NCBI GenBank assembly: GCA_965206015.1
Contig: CBDBIW010000015.1
Span: 372,001-436,000 of the forward strand
Length of the DNA stretch: 64,000 nucleotides
Source of the DNA: JAJCYL01 sp965206015
GTDB taxonomy: Bacteria; Bacteroidota; Bacteroidia; Cytophagales; Cyclobacteriaceae
Direction: 5' to 3'
Below are positions 37,733 to 47,602 of the stretch, one piece after another; position 1 is the first letter of the stretch, and each line of letters begins with the position of its first letter. Made by a program: the position numbers and the translations under genes. The notes beneath the pieces are model-generated. The model did not search any database and was not told where the DNA came from. It worked only from the letters and a program-made list of their open reading frames with translations.

Positions 37733-39157
37733 TTAGTTATTACTTCTTGACCTTGAACGTGAACTGCCGGAAGAAGATCGTGATCTTGACCCGCTACTGC
37801 GAGAACCACTACTACGTGACCCGCCACTAACTCCACTACTTCGCGACCGACTATTTGACCCGCTGCTGAAACCACTACTTCTTGTTCGGCTGTTGGAGCC
37901 ACTACTACGTGAACCGCTGTTAATTCCACTGCTTCTGGAGCGGCTATTCGATCCACTACTGTATCCGTAATTACTGCGGGAAAGGCTTGAGCTTCTACTT
38001 CTACTTCTACTATTGCCGTATGATGACCCACTAGAACTTGAACCAGATCTATAGGATCTTTGATAACTCGGTGAAGTGCTTTGGTGGCTTCTCGAAGAAG
38101 AAGATCCACTACTACTCCTTTGCCTGCTATAGGTATTACTGGTGGGGTTTCTACTTCTTGAGGATGAGTTGCTTGAGTTCCTGGTTCGTGAACTGGTCAC
38201 TGCTTCACGACTTCTTGAAGAGGCACTACTTGATCGACTTCTTCCCCGATTAAGTTCATTTTGTGATCTTGAGATATCAGTTGAAGTTACTCTTGTTCTA
38301 CCTCGAACTGGAGTTCCAGAGGAATCTTCTCCTCTTAAAGTAGTGCGAGACCTGGATGTTGTTCCAGTTGTTCTGGCACCGGCAAGGACACCACTGCTTC
38401 TATCACTTCTCGTTCCACGGACGACTTCCCGACCATTACGTCTTCTGATGCCGCTACCACTTGCATAGTATCCATTTCTATTATATCCGCTCAGGTATGC
38501 ACGACGAGAACCGTAAAAGGGACGATTAAAACCGCCATAGTAACCACCATAAAAACCGCCGTAGAATGGATCATACCTTGAACCGTAGTAAAATGGATCA
38601 TAGAATGGATCATAAAAAGGGTCATAAAATCTTCCGTACCCACGGCCATATCCAAATCCGATGCTGAAGGCTGAACCATAACCAAATCCAGAACCGTAAC
38701 CAAAACCGAAATTGACATTTGGTCTGAAGTAACCACTATACCTATTGTAAGAGCAACCAGGAAAACCGGAATTGTAGTAATTGTTTACTACTGGCGCATT
38801 ATCATAGTAGCGATCACTTTCTTCAAACTGATTGTCATTATAATCTTCAGGGAAATATTCTTCCTGTTCTTGAATCCCCTCTTCATCGCCATTATTATAT
38901 TTTGAGAGATACTCAGGATTGGTATTTCTTGCCGAGTAGCTGTTTCCATCATAAGTCTTGTTTTCATAAGATTGCAGTACTTCTGTAGACTCTGCATCCT
39001 TATCTACTTCGGAAGTTTTGACCTTCTTCTCTTTCCTGTCTTTTGAGCTGAAATAAAGGTCGTCATACTCTTGAGCTTGCACTCCAAATGGAGTCATCAA
39101 TAATGCAGACAAACCTAATGTTAAGGACACTTTCAGAACTTTCTCGAACGCTTTCAT
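37733..39157 (-). CDS. exported Ser/Arg/Gly-rich low-complexity protein
   Basis: 474 residues from ATG 39157 (MKAFEKVLKVSLTLGLSALL; two upstream codons MT precede it in frame). A signal peptide ends GVQAQ. Residues about 30-110 are acidic with many tyrosines. Residues about 110-220 are rich in Gly/Tyr/Phe with short repeats such as FYDPFYDPFYDPFYYG. The last 240 residues are almost only Ser, Arg, Gly, Asn and Thr, with repeated SRSSG units. No domain is recognised. An aggregated or adhesive envelope role is possible, but the sequence gives no direct evidence. Several antisense open frames here are shadows of the repeats. Confidence 0.8.
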   Translation of the reverse strand: MKAFEKVLKVSLTLGLSALLMTPFGVQAQEYDDLYFSSKDRKEKKVKTSEVDKDAESTEVLQSYENKTYDGNSYSARNTNPEYLSKYNNGDEEGIQEQEEYFPEDYNDNQFEESDRYYDNAPVVNNYYNSGFPGCSYNRYSGYFRPNVNFGFGYGSGFGYGSAFSIGFGYGRGYGRFYDPFYDPFYDPFYYGSRYDPFYGGFYGGYYGGFNRPFYGSRRAYLSGYNRNGYYASGSGIRRRNGREVVRGTRSDRSSGVLAGARTTGTTSRSRTTLRGEDSSGTPVRGRTRVTSTDISRSQNELNRGRSRSSSASSRSREAVTSSRTRNSSNSSSRSRNPTSNTYSRQRSSSGSSSSRSHQSTSPSYQRSYRSGSSSSGSSYGNSRSRSRSSSLSRSNYGYSSGSNSRSRSSGINSGSRSSGSNSRTRSSGFSSGSNSRSRSSGVSGGSRSSGSRSSGSRSRSSSGSSRSRSRSNN

Positions 39158-39273
39158 GGTCATTTCCTTTATAGTTATTCAAGTTACAACAATTAGCAGA
39201 CATCGGTAAGTTTTCTATAATCATAAAACTTATATTTGCCGCTTTCTTAAATTTAGCAATATCCATACCAAAA

Positions 39274-40752
39274 ATGGGAAAAGGACTGACAAAAAGAAGT
39301 GAAGATTATTCACAATGGTACAATGAATTGGTAAAAAAGGCTGAGTTGGCTGAAAAATCGCCCGTGAGGGGCTGTATGATCATAAAACCCTATGGGTTTG
39401 CTATTTGGGAAAAAATGCAAAGAGGTCTGGACGATATGTTCAAGGACACTGGTCACACGAATGCTTACTTCCCTTTATTCATACCAAAATCATACCTAAG
39501 TAAAGAGGCTGACCATGTGGAGGGTTTTGCCAAAGAGTGTGCTGTTGTAACGCACTATCGTTTGAAGAATGATGAGAACGGCAAAGGTTTGGTCGTAGAC
39601 CATGAAGCCAAACTAGATGAAGAGCTTATTGTTCGCCCCACCAGTGAGACAGTAATTTGGAGTGCTTATAAAAACTGGATCCAATCTTATCGCGACCTCC
39701 CGATCCTGGTTAACCAATGGGCGAATGTTGTAAGGTGGGAAATGCGGACGAGGTTGTTTCTACGAACCACTGAGTTTTTATGGCAGGAAGGTCATACGGC
39801 TCACGCCACAAAGATAGAAGCTGAAGAAGAGACCATTCAGATGTTGAATGTCTATGCTGATTTTGCCGAGAACTTTATGGCTGTTCCAGTGATTAAAGGA
39901 ATTAAAACGGAAAGTGAGCGGTTTGCCGGAGCTGAAGAGACCTATTGTATCGAAGCACTGATGCAGGACGGTAAAGCCCTTCAGGCGGGTACTTCTCATT
40001 TTCTCGGACAAAATTTCGCCAAAGCGTTTGATGTGAAGTTCTCCAGCAAAGAGGGTCAACTTGATTTGGTGTGGGGAACCTCATGGGGAGCAAGCACAAG
40101 ACTGATGGGTGCATTGATAATGACCCATTCGGATGATAACGGGTTGGTGTTGCCACCCAAATTAGCCCCCATACAAGTAGTTATTGTTCCAATTTTTAAA
40201 ACAGAAGAGGAGCAGCAAGCAATCGTTGACAAAGTGGGTCCTTTGGTCAAGGAATTAAAGTCAGCAGGAGTATCGGTAAAATTCGACAACCGTGATACCC
40301 ATAAACCAGGCTGGAAATTTGCAGAGTATGAGTTGAAGGGAGTCCCTGTTAGAATGGCTATAGGTCCAAAAGATTTAGAAAATAGAACCGTCGAAGTTGT
40401 CAGAAGAGATACCAAGGAAAAGGATTTTTGGTCAATGGATGACCAACTTGTGAGTCGTATAGCTCAATTGCTGGAAGACATTCAGATCAATATTTATAGT
40501 AGAGCGCAAGAATACCGAAGTGTAAATAGTAGGAAGGCGGACTCATATGATCAATTCAAGAAAACTTTGGAAGAAGACGGTGGTTTTATTTATGCTCATT
40601 GGGATGGCACACCTGAAACAGAAGAGAAGATTAAAACTGAAACCAAAGCTACTATAAGATGCATTCCATTAGATGTTGAGAAAGAAACTGGTCTATGTAT
40701 GGTAACTGGGAAACCCTCTAAAGCACGTGTTATATTCGCGAAAGCGTACTAA
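39274..40752 (+). CDS. proS: prolyl-tRNA synthetase, archaeal/eukaryote type
   Basis: 492 residues, the compact ProS type 3 without the insertion editing domain. Motif 2 is near RWEMRTRLFLRTTEFLWQEG, GTSHFLGQNFAKAFDVKF follows, and motif 3 is SWGASTRLMGALIMTHSD. The C-terminal anticodon-binding part has KFDNRDTHKPGWKFAEYELK. It charges tRNA-Pro. Present as a single gene with no partner; it ends in an AT-rich region at 40752. Confidence 0.96.
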   Translation: MGKGLTKRSEDYSQWYNELVKKAELAEKSPVRGCMIIKPYGFAIWEKMQRGLDDMFKDTGHTNAYFPLFIPKSYLSKEADHVEGFAKECAVVTHYRLKNDENGKGLVVDHEAKLDEELIVRPTSETVIWSAYKNWIQSYRDLPILVNQWANVVRWEMRTRLFLRTTEFLWQEGHTAHATKIEAEEETIQMLNVYADFAENFMAVPVIKGIKTESERFAGAEETYCIEALMQDGKALQAGTSHFLGQNFAKAFDVKFSSKEGQLDLVWGTSWGASTRLMGALIMTHSDDNGLVLPPKLAPIQVVIVPIFKTEEEQQAIVDKVGPLVKELKSAGVSVKFDNRDTHKPGWKFAEYELKGVPVRMAIGPKDLENRTVEVVRRDTKEKDFWSMDDQLVSRIAQLLEDIQINIYSRAQEYRSVNSRKADSYDQFKKTLEEDGGFIYAHWDGTPETEEKIKTETKATIRCIPLDVEKETGLCMVTGKPSKARVIFAKAY

Positions 40753-40972
40753 ATACCAAAAAATTCAGCTAAAACTTTTCAGGGATTCAAAACCAGGATA
40801 TTGACTAAAATTACAGCCTTGACTGGTGTTCAATTGATCAAACAAATTTGATTGCAACAGATCAATCAATAACTTGAAAGTTGCTATTGTCTAATTAGCA
40901 CAACGGGTTATTATATTCTTTTGCTAACCACTGAAATATATTACAGCCATTATTTGAAGCTCCACCGGAGAT

Positions 40973-41206
40973 TTATAGTTCGTCATCAACGTAATAACAG
41001 AAAGCCCTGCGCTGCCGACCTATCGATGGCTTGTCTATTGTTGTTCTAATTGCCGCACTTGTTCCGACGGTAAGAACCACACGGGTTTTGTCAATTATAC
41101 CGCTTCCAATATTTGCCGTACATCCGTCTCCACCTCCCAATACCAATGGAACGTATAGTGATTGGTAATGAATATGATGGAGGATGTAAGGCTGACAGCT
41201 GCTCAC
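40973..41206 (-). pseudogene. fragment of FGGY-family sugar kinase (gluconokinase-like)
   Basis: 78 codons in one frame contain LVLGGGDGCTANIGSGIIDK and VVLTVGTSAAIRTTIDKP, which match the ATP-binding core of FGGY kinases, where GTSAA binds phosphate. There is no normal N- or C-terminus; about 400 residues are missing. Upstream 41207-41360 on the same strand is a short open frame including IEIVGGTIKTINELNIT that I cannot place, so the two may come from different genes joined by deletion. Confidence 0.75.
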
Positions 41207-41468
41207 AAGTTCAAATGGTGGATTAAATACTCCTTACGGTCTGTGATATTTAATTCATTTATGGTTTTGATGGTGCCACCTACTATTTCAATAGGATTTT
41301 GTTCTGAGTGATTAGAAGTTGGGATGAGGGTAGTTAGATTGTAAGAACTTTGGCTGCTACACTTCCTATTCCTATCAAATAGAATGGATTTGATACTATG
41401 TAGTGACGAGATTTATAGCCAGAATGTATTTCATGCGAATTTATTATTCTCCAAGGAAGAATCTGGCT

Positions 41469-42065
41469 TTAATGAATCCGATCTCCTCTGATGTTAATTT
41501 TTTCCATGATTTGGGCCTCAGCAATTAGAAATGCACTCCACCTTTTTTCTACATAATCAGTAGGCATATATGCTTTAGCAAGCTCTATGAAATTGGCATA
41601 GTGGCCAGCTTCTGAAACCATTAGTTCATAATAGAACTTACTTAATTCCTGATCGGATATGTTTTCAGATAAAATCCGAAACCTTTCGCAGCTTCTTGCT
41701 TCTATCAATGCATTAACCAATAATTTTTCGACCAGTTGTTGTTCTCGGCTGCCTCCTTTTCGGATTTGTTGCTTCAAAGCAAGGACATATTCATCTTTAC
41801 GAGAAGGGCCAAGCTTTAAATTCCTTGCCTTTAATTGCTCAATTACTCGTTCGAAATGACTCCATTCTTCGGCCACGACAGGAGTTAACATCTCAAGCAA
41901 TTTATCCTTCTCCGGATATTGAATGATTAAAGAAATGCAGGATGAAGCTGCTTTTTGCTCACAATAGGCATGATCTGCCAAGATTTCTTCAATACTCTTA
42001 CTGGCAATATCTGCCCATCGAGGATCAGTGGGTAAGTTGAGACCTAATACGGTTTTTTTCACCAT
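41469..42065 (-). CDS. miaE: tRNA-(ms2io6A)-hydroxylase
   Basis: 198 residues, the size and motif order of MiaE, a diiron hydroxylase in a ferritin-like four-helix fold. DHAYCEQKAASSCISLI and EEWSHFERVIEQLKAR provide the first iron ligands (Glu, His), and LIEARSCERFRILSE and MVSEAGHYANFIELA the second pair. It hydroxylates the isopentenyl group of ms2i6A37 in tRNA, which implies that miaA and miaB exist elsewhere. It is a single gene. Confidence 0.93.
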   Translation of the reverse strand: MVKKTVLGLNLPTDPRWADIASKSIEEILADHAYCEQKAASSCISLIIQYPEKDKLLEMLTPVVAEEWSHFERVIEQLKARNLKLGPSRKDEYVLALKQQIRKGGSREQQLVEKLLVNALIEARSCERFRILSENISDQELSKFYYELMVSEAGHYANFIELAKAYMPTDYVEKRWSAFLIAEAQIMEKINIRGDRIH

Positions 42066-42209
42066 TCGTATTTGTGAAATATTTATTAAGAGTGAGGTTG
42101 CGCTTAAGGAGCTAAATTAAAAATATTTTTGTGGTCTATAATTAGACCACCCCCTAGAAGGCTTCCAGGAGATTTAACCATTAACTGATGATTCTTATCA
42201 CCAGATTCT

Positions 42210-44039
42210 TTAGTCAAAGAATCTCCATTTGAATCCTATGTCAAATAATCGCTGAAGTCCTGGGTAATTAGGTGTAATAAAGTAGCCATCTCCAACTGAT
42301 TGATTGACATGATTCATTTTCAAGAAGATCACAGTGTTATTAACCTTGGCAGACAAATAAGCATCAGCCATAAGATAGGATTGCAATTCAAATCCATCTT
42401 GTAAATAAAACTGTTGGGTAATTGGATCATAGGCATTTGCGAAATGTGCGGATCTGTAGTAAAGATCTATGCCAATTCTGACCTGCATGTACCGATTGAA
42501 CCAAAAATTGTCATAATAAATGCCTCCAGTACTGAAGATTTCTGGTATTCTAAACACATCAGAGGCACCACCTCCTGCATTGGATAGTTTGGAAGAAGCT
42601 TTTAGATGAAAGTGTTTTGGTAGATCTAATTCTAACTCCAAATTCAAGGCTGATATATTGGCAGGACTTCCGATTTGTTGAGGTATTTTGTCCTGATCAA
42701 AATATACATAATTGTCGATGGTAGTAAAAGATAGACCAGGTTTGATGCGGAAAAATTTATTGGCATACTTTAGATTACCATAGATTTCAAAGGCAAACGT
42801 TGAGCCGAAGTTATTGTCCCATTCAAAGTGATTCCCCAGAAAGGATTTTTGAAAAATCGATGGAGCATATCTTGCAGTATGATATCCCCCTTCAATAAAG
42901 GGCATGTCAATGAAGGTATTGGCTCTAAAATTCCCATCCTGAAGGAATTCCCCATCTCCTCCAAGATGAATTTTTTCAGTAAAATCAAAAAGGGCGTTAA
43001 AGCCCAAATAGGTTTCACTAGTTTTATCGAAGGGTTTCAGATAGCGATAATAATGATTGATATCACGCCTTTTTAAATAGCCACTATAAAATAGAGGGCC
43101 TAATTCACCTTTAATACCCACTTCATTTTCGAGGTAAATGAAACTACCTGAGTCCATTGTTGAATCAGGATCAATCAGTGGAGTTGGGTAGAAACTGGCT
43201 GTATCAGAAGCAATAGTGAAGTCTTTAAAAGTGTTTCTTTGGGAGCTCCTTTGAAATGAATGGTATAGCTGCGTGTATTCGGTCAGTTTGTATTGGTGAT
43301 AGATATGGTAGTTAATCCGAAAATCTTTGGAAGTAGCATTGCGCAATGCAATGAGGGCATCTCTATATCGAAAAAGGTCACTGCGTGTATCACTAAATAC
43401 ACTAATTCCACCAGTCTCCTGTACTTTATGATCGAATCTGGAAATGTAGCCCAAGGCGTGGTACTTGCCGTTGTCACTGCCATATGACATATTAAAATCA
43501 TAGTAGATTTCGTCCACATTTCTGTCACCCCGCAATCGCTGTGCACCAATCTGTTTGTCACCTACAATTTTCCTGAAGTTGAAACCTACATTCCAGTTTG
43601 GCTTGATGTTTCGTGAGAATTCGAAAATTCCCATGGATCTGCCCTGAGCCCCAAAAATGAGATTGAGGTCAATAAATGGAGATTTTGTATCATAATATTT
43701 TATGTCGTTTTTTCCGGGTAAATAGGGGTCATATGCGGAGTACCCTGGTCGAAGACCAACAATTCCAGGAAATTGATAGAAAGTAGGTGTAAGAGCTGTG
43801 CCGAGGTTTCCAAGGCTTTGAAGCTCTTTGTTATTTCTGTCTGCCCAATTGGATCTATGTACACTGGTCAATGAAGTATCCATGGTATGCTCTTCCCCGG
43901 TATTTAATTTGATATCGTTTTCATAGAAATAACGTGTGGAATGAGGGCCATATACCAATTGTGAGGTATCGTCCAGGATTTGGGCAATGCCTGACAAGGA
44001 AGGAATGGAAAATGCTATAAAAAACAGCAGCTTGTTCAC
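42210..44039 (-). CDS. putative outer-membrane porin (Porin_10 type)
   Basis: 609 residues with a signal peptide ending SGIAQ. Blocks such as YSAYDPYLPGKNDIKYYDTK, FIDLNLIFGAQGRSMGIFEF and the C-terminal LQRLFDIGFKWRFFD (final Phe) fit the Bacteroidota putative porin family. The barrel is large, with many aromatic strand ends. Its cargo is unknown. It is preceded by a 200-base AT-rich gap before lpxK on the same strand. Confidence 0.88.
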   Translation of the reverse strand: MNKLLFFIAFSIPSLSGIAQILDDTSQLVYGPHSTRYFYENDIKLNTGEEHTMDTSLTSVHRSNWADRNNKELQSLGNLGTALTPTFYQFPGIVGLRPGYSAYDPYLPGKNDIKYYDTKSPFIDLNLIFGAQGRSMGIFEFSRNIKPNWNVGFNFRKIVGDKQIGAQRLRGDRNVDEIYYDFNMSYGSDNGKYHALGYISRFDHKVQETGGISVFSDTRSDLFRYRDALIALRNATSKDFRINYHIYHQYKLTEYTQLYHSFQRSSQRNTFKDFTIASDTASFYPTPLIDPDSTMDSGSFIYLENEVGIKGELGPLFYSGYLKRRDINHYYRYLKPFDKTSETYLGFNALFDFTEKIHLGGDGEFLQDGNFRANTFIDMPFIEGGYHTARYAPSIFQKSFLGNHFEWDNNFGSTFAFEIYGNLKYANKFFRIKPGLSFTTIDNYVYFDQDKIPQQIGSPANISALNLELELDLPKHFHLKASSKLSNAGGGASDVFRIPEIFSTGGIYYDNFWFNRYMQVRIGIDLYYRSAHFANAYDPITQQFYLQDGFELQSYLMADAYLSAKVNNTVIFLKMNHVNQSVGDGYFITPNYPGLQRLFDIGFKWRFFD

Positions 44040-44240
44040 AATGACGCCACGAAATTAAGGGGACAAAATTAGACTCTGTCTATAAACTCCAATAATGAAG
44101 ACGCCAAACCATGTAAACATTTGCCTTTTAAATGATTGAATATTGAGTTTTGTTTGTTTTTTGAAAATTGTTGTTTGCGATTTCTAAATCATCAGCTTTA
44201 CTGAAAAATCACATTTTAAGTTAATAATGTGATCTTTCAG

Positions 44241-45263
44241 TTATTGGTTGGCTGTAATCATTTCTCTCAAAATATTTTCTCCATCAAACAGGAACTGCAT
44301 TTCGACCGGTTGAACAAACACAGGTATGGATTTTAAAGACTCAAATGCCATAAGTTTAACAATATCTTTTGATGTGGTAAGTAAACAACATTGTTTTTCA
44401 CTACAATATCTGACGATTTTATTCACTTCATCTACCGTATAGTAATGGTGATCAGCAAAGTGGAAATGACGAAGGAGTTCATAGTTGTTAATTACGTGGT
44501 CAATTATAGGGCGATGGTTTGCAATTCCGGTTAAAAGGACAATCCTTTTTCCAATTAGTTCTTCTTTATTATTAGTGATCGGTTCCAAATATGTCAGCCT
44601 TGAGAAAACTACTGGATTGCCTGGTGAATAATACCTTATTTCCGAAGTGTAAGTTTCGGCCTGGTTCAATTCCAAGTCGTGTGGACATTTTGTGACCACT
44701 GTAATGTCTGCGCCATTTGCCGCTGATCTTGATTCTCGTAACCCGCCAAGTGGAATGATATGATCTCTAAAATAGGGCTGATCATAGGTGGTTAGTAGTA
44801 TATTCAATGATGGTTTGACCGAGAGGTGTTGAAACCCATCATCCAGGAGAATCATTTCAATCCCTGGTTCATCTGCCAATATCCTCTTTATTCCAGTCAC
44901 TCTGTTTTCACAAACATGAATGGCAACATGAGGTCCTAGTTTTTTAAATAATTGCAGGGCTTCATCTCCGACATCATCGACCACTGAAGACTGAACAACT
45001 TTTATATAGCCTTGAGTTTTTCGTTTGTAGCCTCTACTTAGGACCGCTACTTTATTTGACTTATCAGTGAATTTATGAACTAAAAATTCAACCAGTGGTG
45101 TTTTCCCGGTACCTCCTAATCTTAGATTTCCTATATTAATTACTTGAACTGGTGGCCTATAATTTGAGATATACCCCCCTTTATAAAGGAACCTTCTAAT
45201 GCTTGTAATGGACCCAATTATGCCCGTAACAGGAAGGAGTAACAGTTTAAAAAGAGTTGCCAT
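44241..45263 (-). CDS. lpxK: tetraacyldisaccharide 4'-kinase (lipid A)
   Basis: 340 residues. NIGNLRLGGTGKTPLVEFLV holds the Walker A motif (GGTGKTP), VLSRGYKRKTQGY follows, and MILLDDGFQHLSVKP carries the Walker B-like DDGFQH motif. It phosphorylates the lipid A precursor at the 4' position on the inner-membrane face; an N-terminal hydrophobic segment tethers it. Its presence fits the rfaE2 gene in showing an LPS outer membrane. Confidence 0.96.
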   Translation of the reverse strand: MATLFKLLLLPVTGIIGSITSIRRFLYKGGYISNYRPPVQVINIGNLRLGGTGKTPLVEFLVHKFTDKSNKVAVLSRGYKRKTQGYIKVVQSSVVDDVGDEALQLFKKLGPHVAIHVCENRVTGIKRILADEPGIEMILLDDGFQHLSVKPSLNILLTTYDQPYFRDHIIPLGGLRESRSAANGADITVVTKCPHDLELNQAETYTSEIRYYSPGNPVVFSRLTYLEPITNNKEELIGKRIVLLTGIANHRPIIDHVINNYELLRHFHFADHHYYTVDEVNKIVRYCSEKQCCLLTTSKDIVKLMAFESLKSIPVFVQPVEMQFLFDGENILREMITANQ

Positions 45264-45302
45264 CCATTAGGATAAGTACACTCCGGGCTCGGTTAATTGA
45301 GT

Positions 45303-45562
45303 TTATTGCTCTCTATACCAAAGCCTAATGAATTGGTGCCAGATAGAAGAGTTGGCACCACTGGTAAGCATGTCCACATCCTCGCTGCCCTCCTCCTCAT
45401 TCCAAATATTTGGCAGTTCACGGTCTCAATATTAATGATTTCGAAGCCATTCTCTTTGGCCCATTTATCGGCCTCAGCCGCAGTTGCTCATATTTGGCTC
45501 CTGAAAGGAAATCGCCCTTTTGGAATCTTTCAGGAACGAAATCTTTGAATCGTACCATATTG
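45303..45562 (-). pseudogene. decayed gene of unknown family
   Basis: The minus strand reads MVRFKDFVPERFQKGDFLSG with AKYEQL, then after a frame change ADKWAKENGFEIINIETVN, and after another NIWNEEEEGSEDVDMLTSGA with SSIWHQFIRLWY. Together these resemble one short soluble protein of about 90 residues with at least two frameshifts. I do not recognise the family; the TSG..S.WHQFIR tail is distinctive. It lies 40 bases upstream of the lpxK start on the same strand and may once have been in its operon. Confidence 0.5.
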
Positions 45563-45798
45563 ATAATTGGTGATATTGATTGTAAGGATATTTATAAAGC
45601 TAAATTTGAATCAAAACAATAATGGTCTGGAAGAAATGCAATTTAGTCAATTAGGTTCATTTGTCCATCCCTGATTCCAGGTTATAGAAGAATTTTCAGA
45701 CATTATCATTATCACCTTCTGGTGCCTCTATTAATTTCCGCACTTTGGAAAATTCTAAGTCATATTCGCCCACTTACTATGTTTTTGAATTTTGTTTT

Positions 45799-45894
45799 GT
45801 TTGTCATTTATAGAGTAACGAGAAATCTCCTATTAATAACGAATGCAAAATTTCCTATTGAAAAGGATTTCTCCTTTCAGTCGAAATGACAAAC
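45799..45894. repeat. REP-like imperfect palindrome
   Basis: GTTTGTCATTT at 45799 pairs with AAATGACAAAC ending at 45894, and AGAAATC inside pairs with GATTTCT. It belongs with the similar elements at 49144-49228 and, more loosely, at 51094 and 51215. The remainder of 45566-45967 shows no gene. Confidence 0.7.
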
Positions 45895-45967
45895 TTTTGA
45901 GAGGGTTCATACTAACTTTCTCGTTATCAAAATTAATGTATAACTACTGTTAGACACTGCTATTGTA

Positions 45968-46813
45968 TTACCAGGATGGTCGTTTTTCTTTGAAGTAAAC
46001 GTTGAGAACGACTCCAAGAATTACCAAACCCATTCCTGCATAGGTCATCAAGTTAAAAGTTTCTCCAAAAGCGAAGCTGAAAGCGATGGCAAAGATTATT
46101 CCGGTGTAGTTGATGATGGAAACTTTTGACAATTCTGATGACTGCAGAGACTTAGTCATGAAATACTGAGCGAATTGAGTGAAAAGGCCAACCAATAGTA
46201 GGAACAACCAACTCCAACCAGATGGCGGTACCCAATTAAAGACTGAGTAGATGCCAGCTATGGGCAATGTTATAAGTGGGAAATAAAAAATGATGACCAG
46301 CGGATGTTCTGTAGTTTTCATTTTTCTGATGCTGTTGTAGGCCAAACCCATAAATAGGGATGCTGTAACCCCAATGATTACATGGATAGGTTCTATCCGA
46401 AGATCAAATCCCTGGACTACCAGAATTCCGGAGAAAGAAACCAGGAAGAATAGCCATTGAATTGGCCTGACTGGCTCTTTCACCATAAATATGCCAATGA
46501 CAGCAACGAAAACAGGTGCCAGGTATTGGAGGATAACCGCATTGGCCAAAGGTATTTGGTGGATTAATCGAAAGTAGAGGATCAATGCTATTGCACCAGA
46601 TAAACCCCGAAATACCAGTAATGGTCGGTTATTTCCCCAAACAGATACATTTTGACTCTTTAAGCCAACCAGACAAATTACCATGGAGATAATGGATCTG
46701 AATACAATTATTTCGATAGCGGGTATATGAGGAATAATTTTAACGCAGACATTCATTAATTGAAAAAGGAATGTCGAAAGCAGCATGTAATAAACCCCTT
46801 TGGATAGCTTCAT
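45968..46813 (-). CDS. EamA/DMT-family transporter
   Basis: 281 residues and ten predicted helices, i.e. two EamA repeats. Typical motifs are IVFRSIISMVICLVGL, ALILYFRLIHQIPLANAVIL and QYLAPVFVAVIGIF in the first half, and KVSIINYTGIIFAIAFSFAF in the second. It moves an unknown small metabolite across the inner membrane. It is 11 bases downstream of the LolD-like ATPase on the same strand. Confidence 0.92.
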   Translation of the reverse strand: MKLSKGVYYMLLSTFLFQLMNVCVKIIPHIPAIEIIVFRSIISMVICLVGLKSQNVSVWGNNRPLLVFRGLSGAIALILYFRLIHQIPLANAVILQYLAPVFVAVIGIFMVKEPVRPIQWLFFLVSFSGILVVQGFDLRIEPIHVIIGVTASLFMGLAYNSIRKMKTTEHPLVIIFYFPLITLPIAGIYSVFNWVPPSGWSWLFLLLVGLFTQFAQYFMTKSLQSSELSKVSIINYTGIIFAIAFSFAFGETFNLMTYAGMGLVILGVVLNVYFKEKRPSW

Positions 46814-46824
46814 GGCTATGGAGT

Positions 46825-47478
46825 TTACAGATTAATTATGCCGTCTTTGATTTCAATTTTGCGGTCGGCCATCTCAGCTAGCTGGTCGTTGTGAGTGACT
46901 ATTACGAATGACTGCCCAAGTTCATTCTTTAGTTGAAAAAAGAGGGAATGGAGTTCCTCTGCATTTTTGGAGTCAAGATTGCCGCTTGGTTCATCAGCGA
47001 AAACAATTTTCGGATCATTAATTAGTGCCCTGGCCACTGCTACCCGTTGTTGTTCTCCACCGGAGAGTTGTGAAGGCTTATGTTCAGAACGACCGTTGAT
47101 GCCCAATAATTTGAGCAATTCTTCTGCTTTTGGCTTGAGTATTCTTACGTCTTTGTTGCCAATGAACCCGGGCATGCAGACATTTTCAAGTGCGGTGAAT
47201 TCTGGCAGAAGGTTATGGAATTGAAAAACGAAGCCAATTTTCTGATTTCGAAATTGAGCCAGTTGATCTGTTTTCATTTTAAAGAGATTCTCATCGTCAA
47301 TGATAAGCTCCCCTTTATCTGGTGTATCAAGTGTTCCCAGAATATGCAATAATGTACTTTTCCCCGCACCTGAAACCCCAACGATAGAGATGATCTCCCG
47401 GTCTTCTATCTTCAGATTAATGCCCCTGAGAACATTTAGAGTACCGTATGATTTTTGAATATCTTCAGCGATGAGCAT
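46825..47478 (-). CDS. LolD-like ABC transporter ATPase
   Basis: 217 residues. Walker A is GVSGAGKSTLLHILGTLD, the Q-loop is FVFQFHNLLPEFTALENV, the signature is LSGGEQQRVAVARAL and Walker B is IVFADEPSGNLD. This subfamily (LolD/MacB type) drives lipoprotein release or peptide export. No permease gene is adjacent, so in this genome the LolC/E-like partner must be elsewhere; the EamA gene next to it is not a partner for an ABC ATPase. Confidence 0.93.
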   Translation of the reverse strand: MLIAEDIQKSYGTLNVLRGINLKIEDREIISIVGVSGAGKSTLLHILGTLDTPDKGELIIDDENLFKMKTDQLAQFRNQKIGFVFQFHNLLPEFTALENVCMPGFIGNKDVRILKPKAEELLKLLGINGRSEHKPSQLSGGEQQRVAVARALINDPKIVFADEPSGNLDSKNAEELHSLFFQLKNELGQSFVIVTHNDQLAEMADRKIEIKDGIINL

Positions 47479-47602
47479 TGGTCGGCAAATATATAAAAGT
47501 TTGAATGCTATAACGCATCAAGGTTAGGTGTTGACGGTTGCCAAAACTCAAATCATCTCTTAACTTCGCAGCAGTAAATAATTAGATTCTAACTGTTTTC
47601 CC

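Noticed and set aside
37711..38468. Long open frames on both strands around the Ser/Arg-rich gene
   Set aside because: They are shadows of the low-complexity SR/G repeats; only the frame with a signal peptide is credible.
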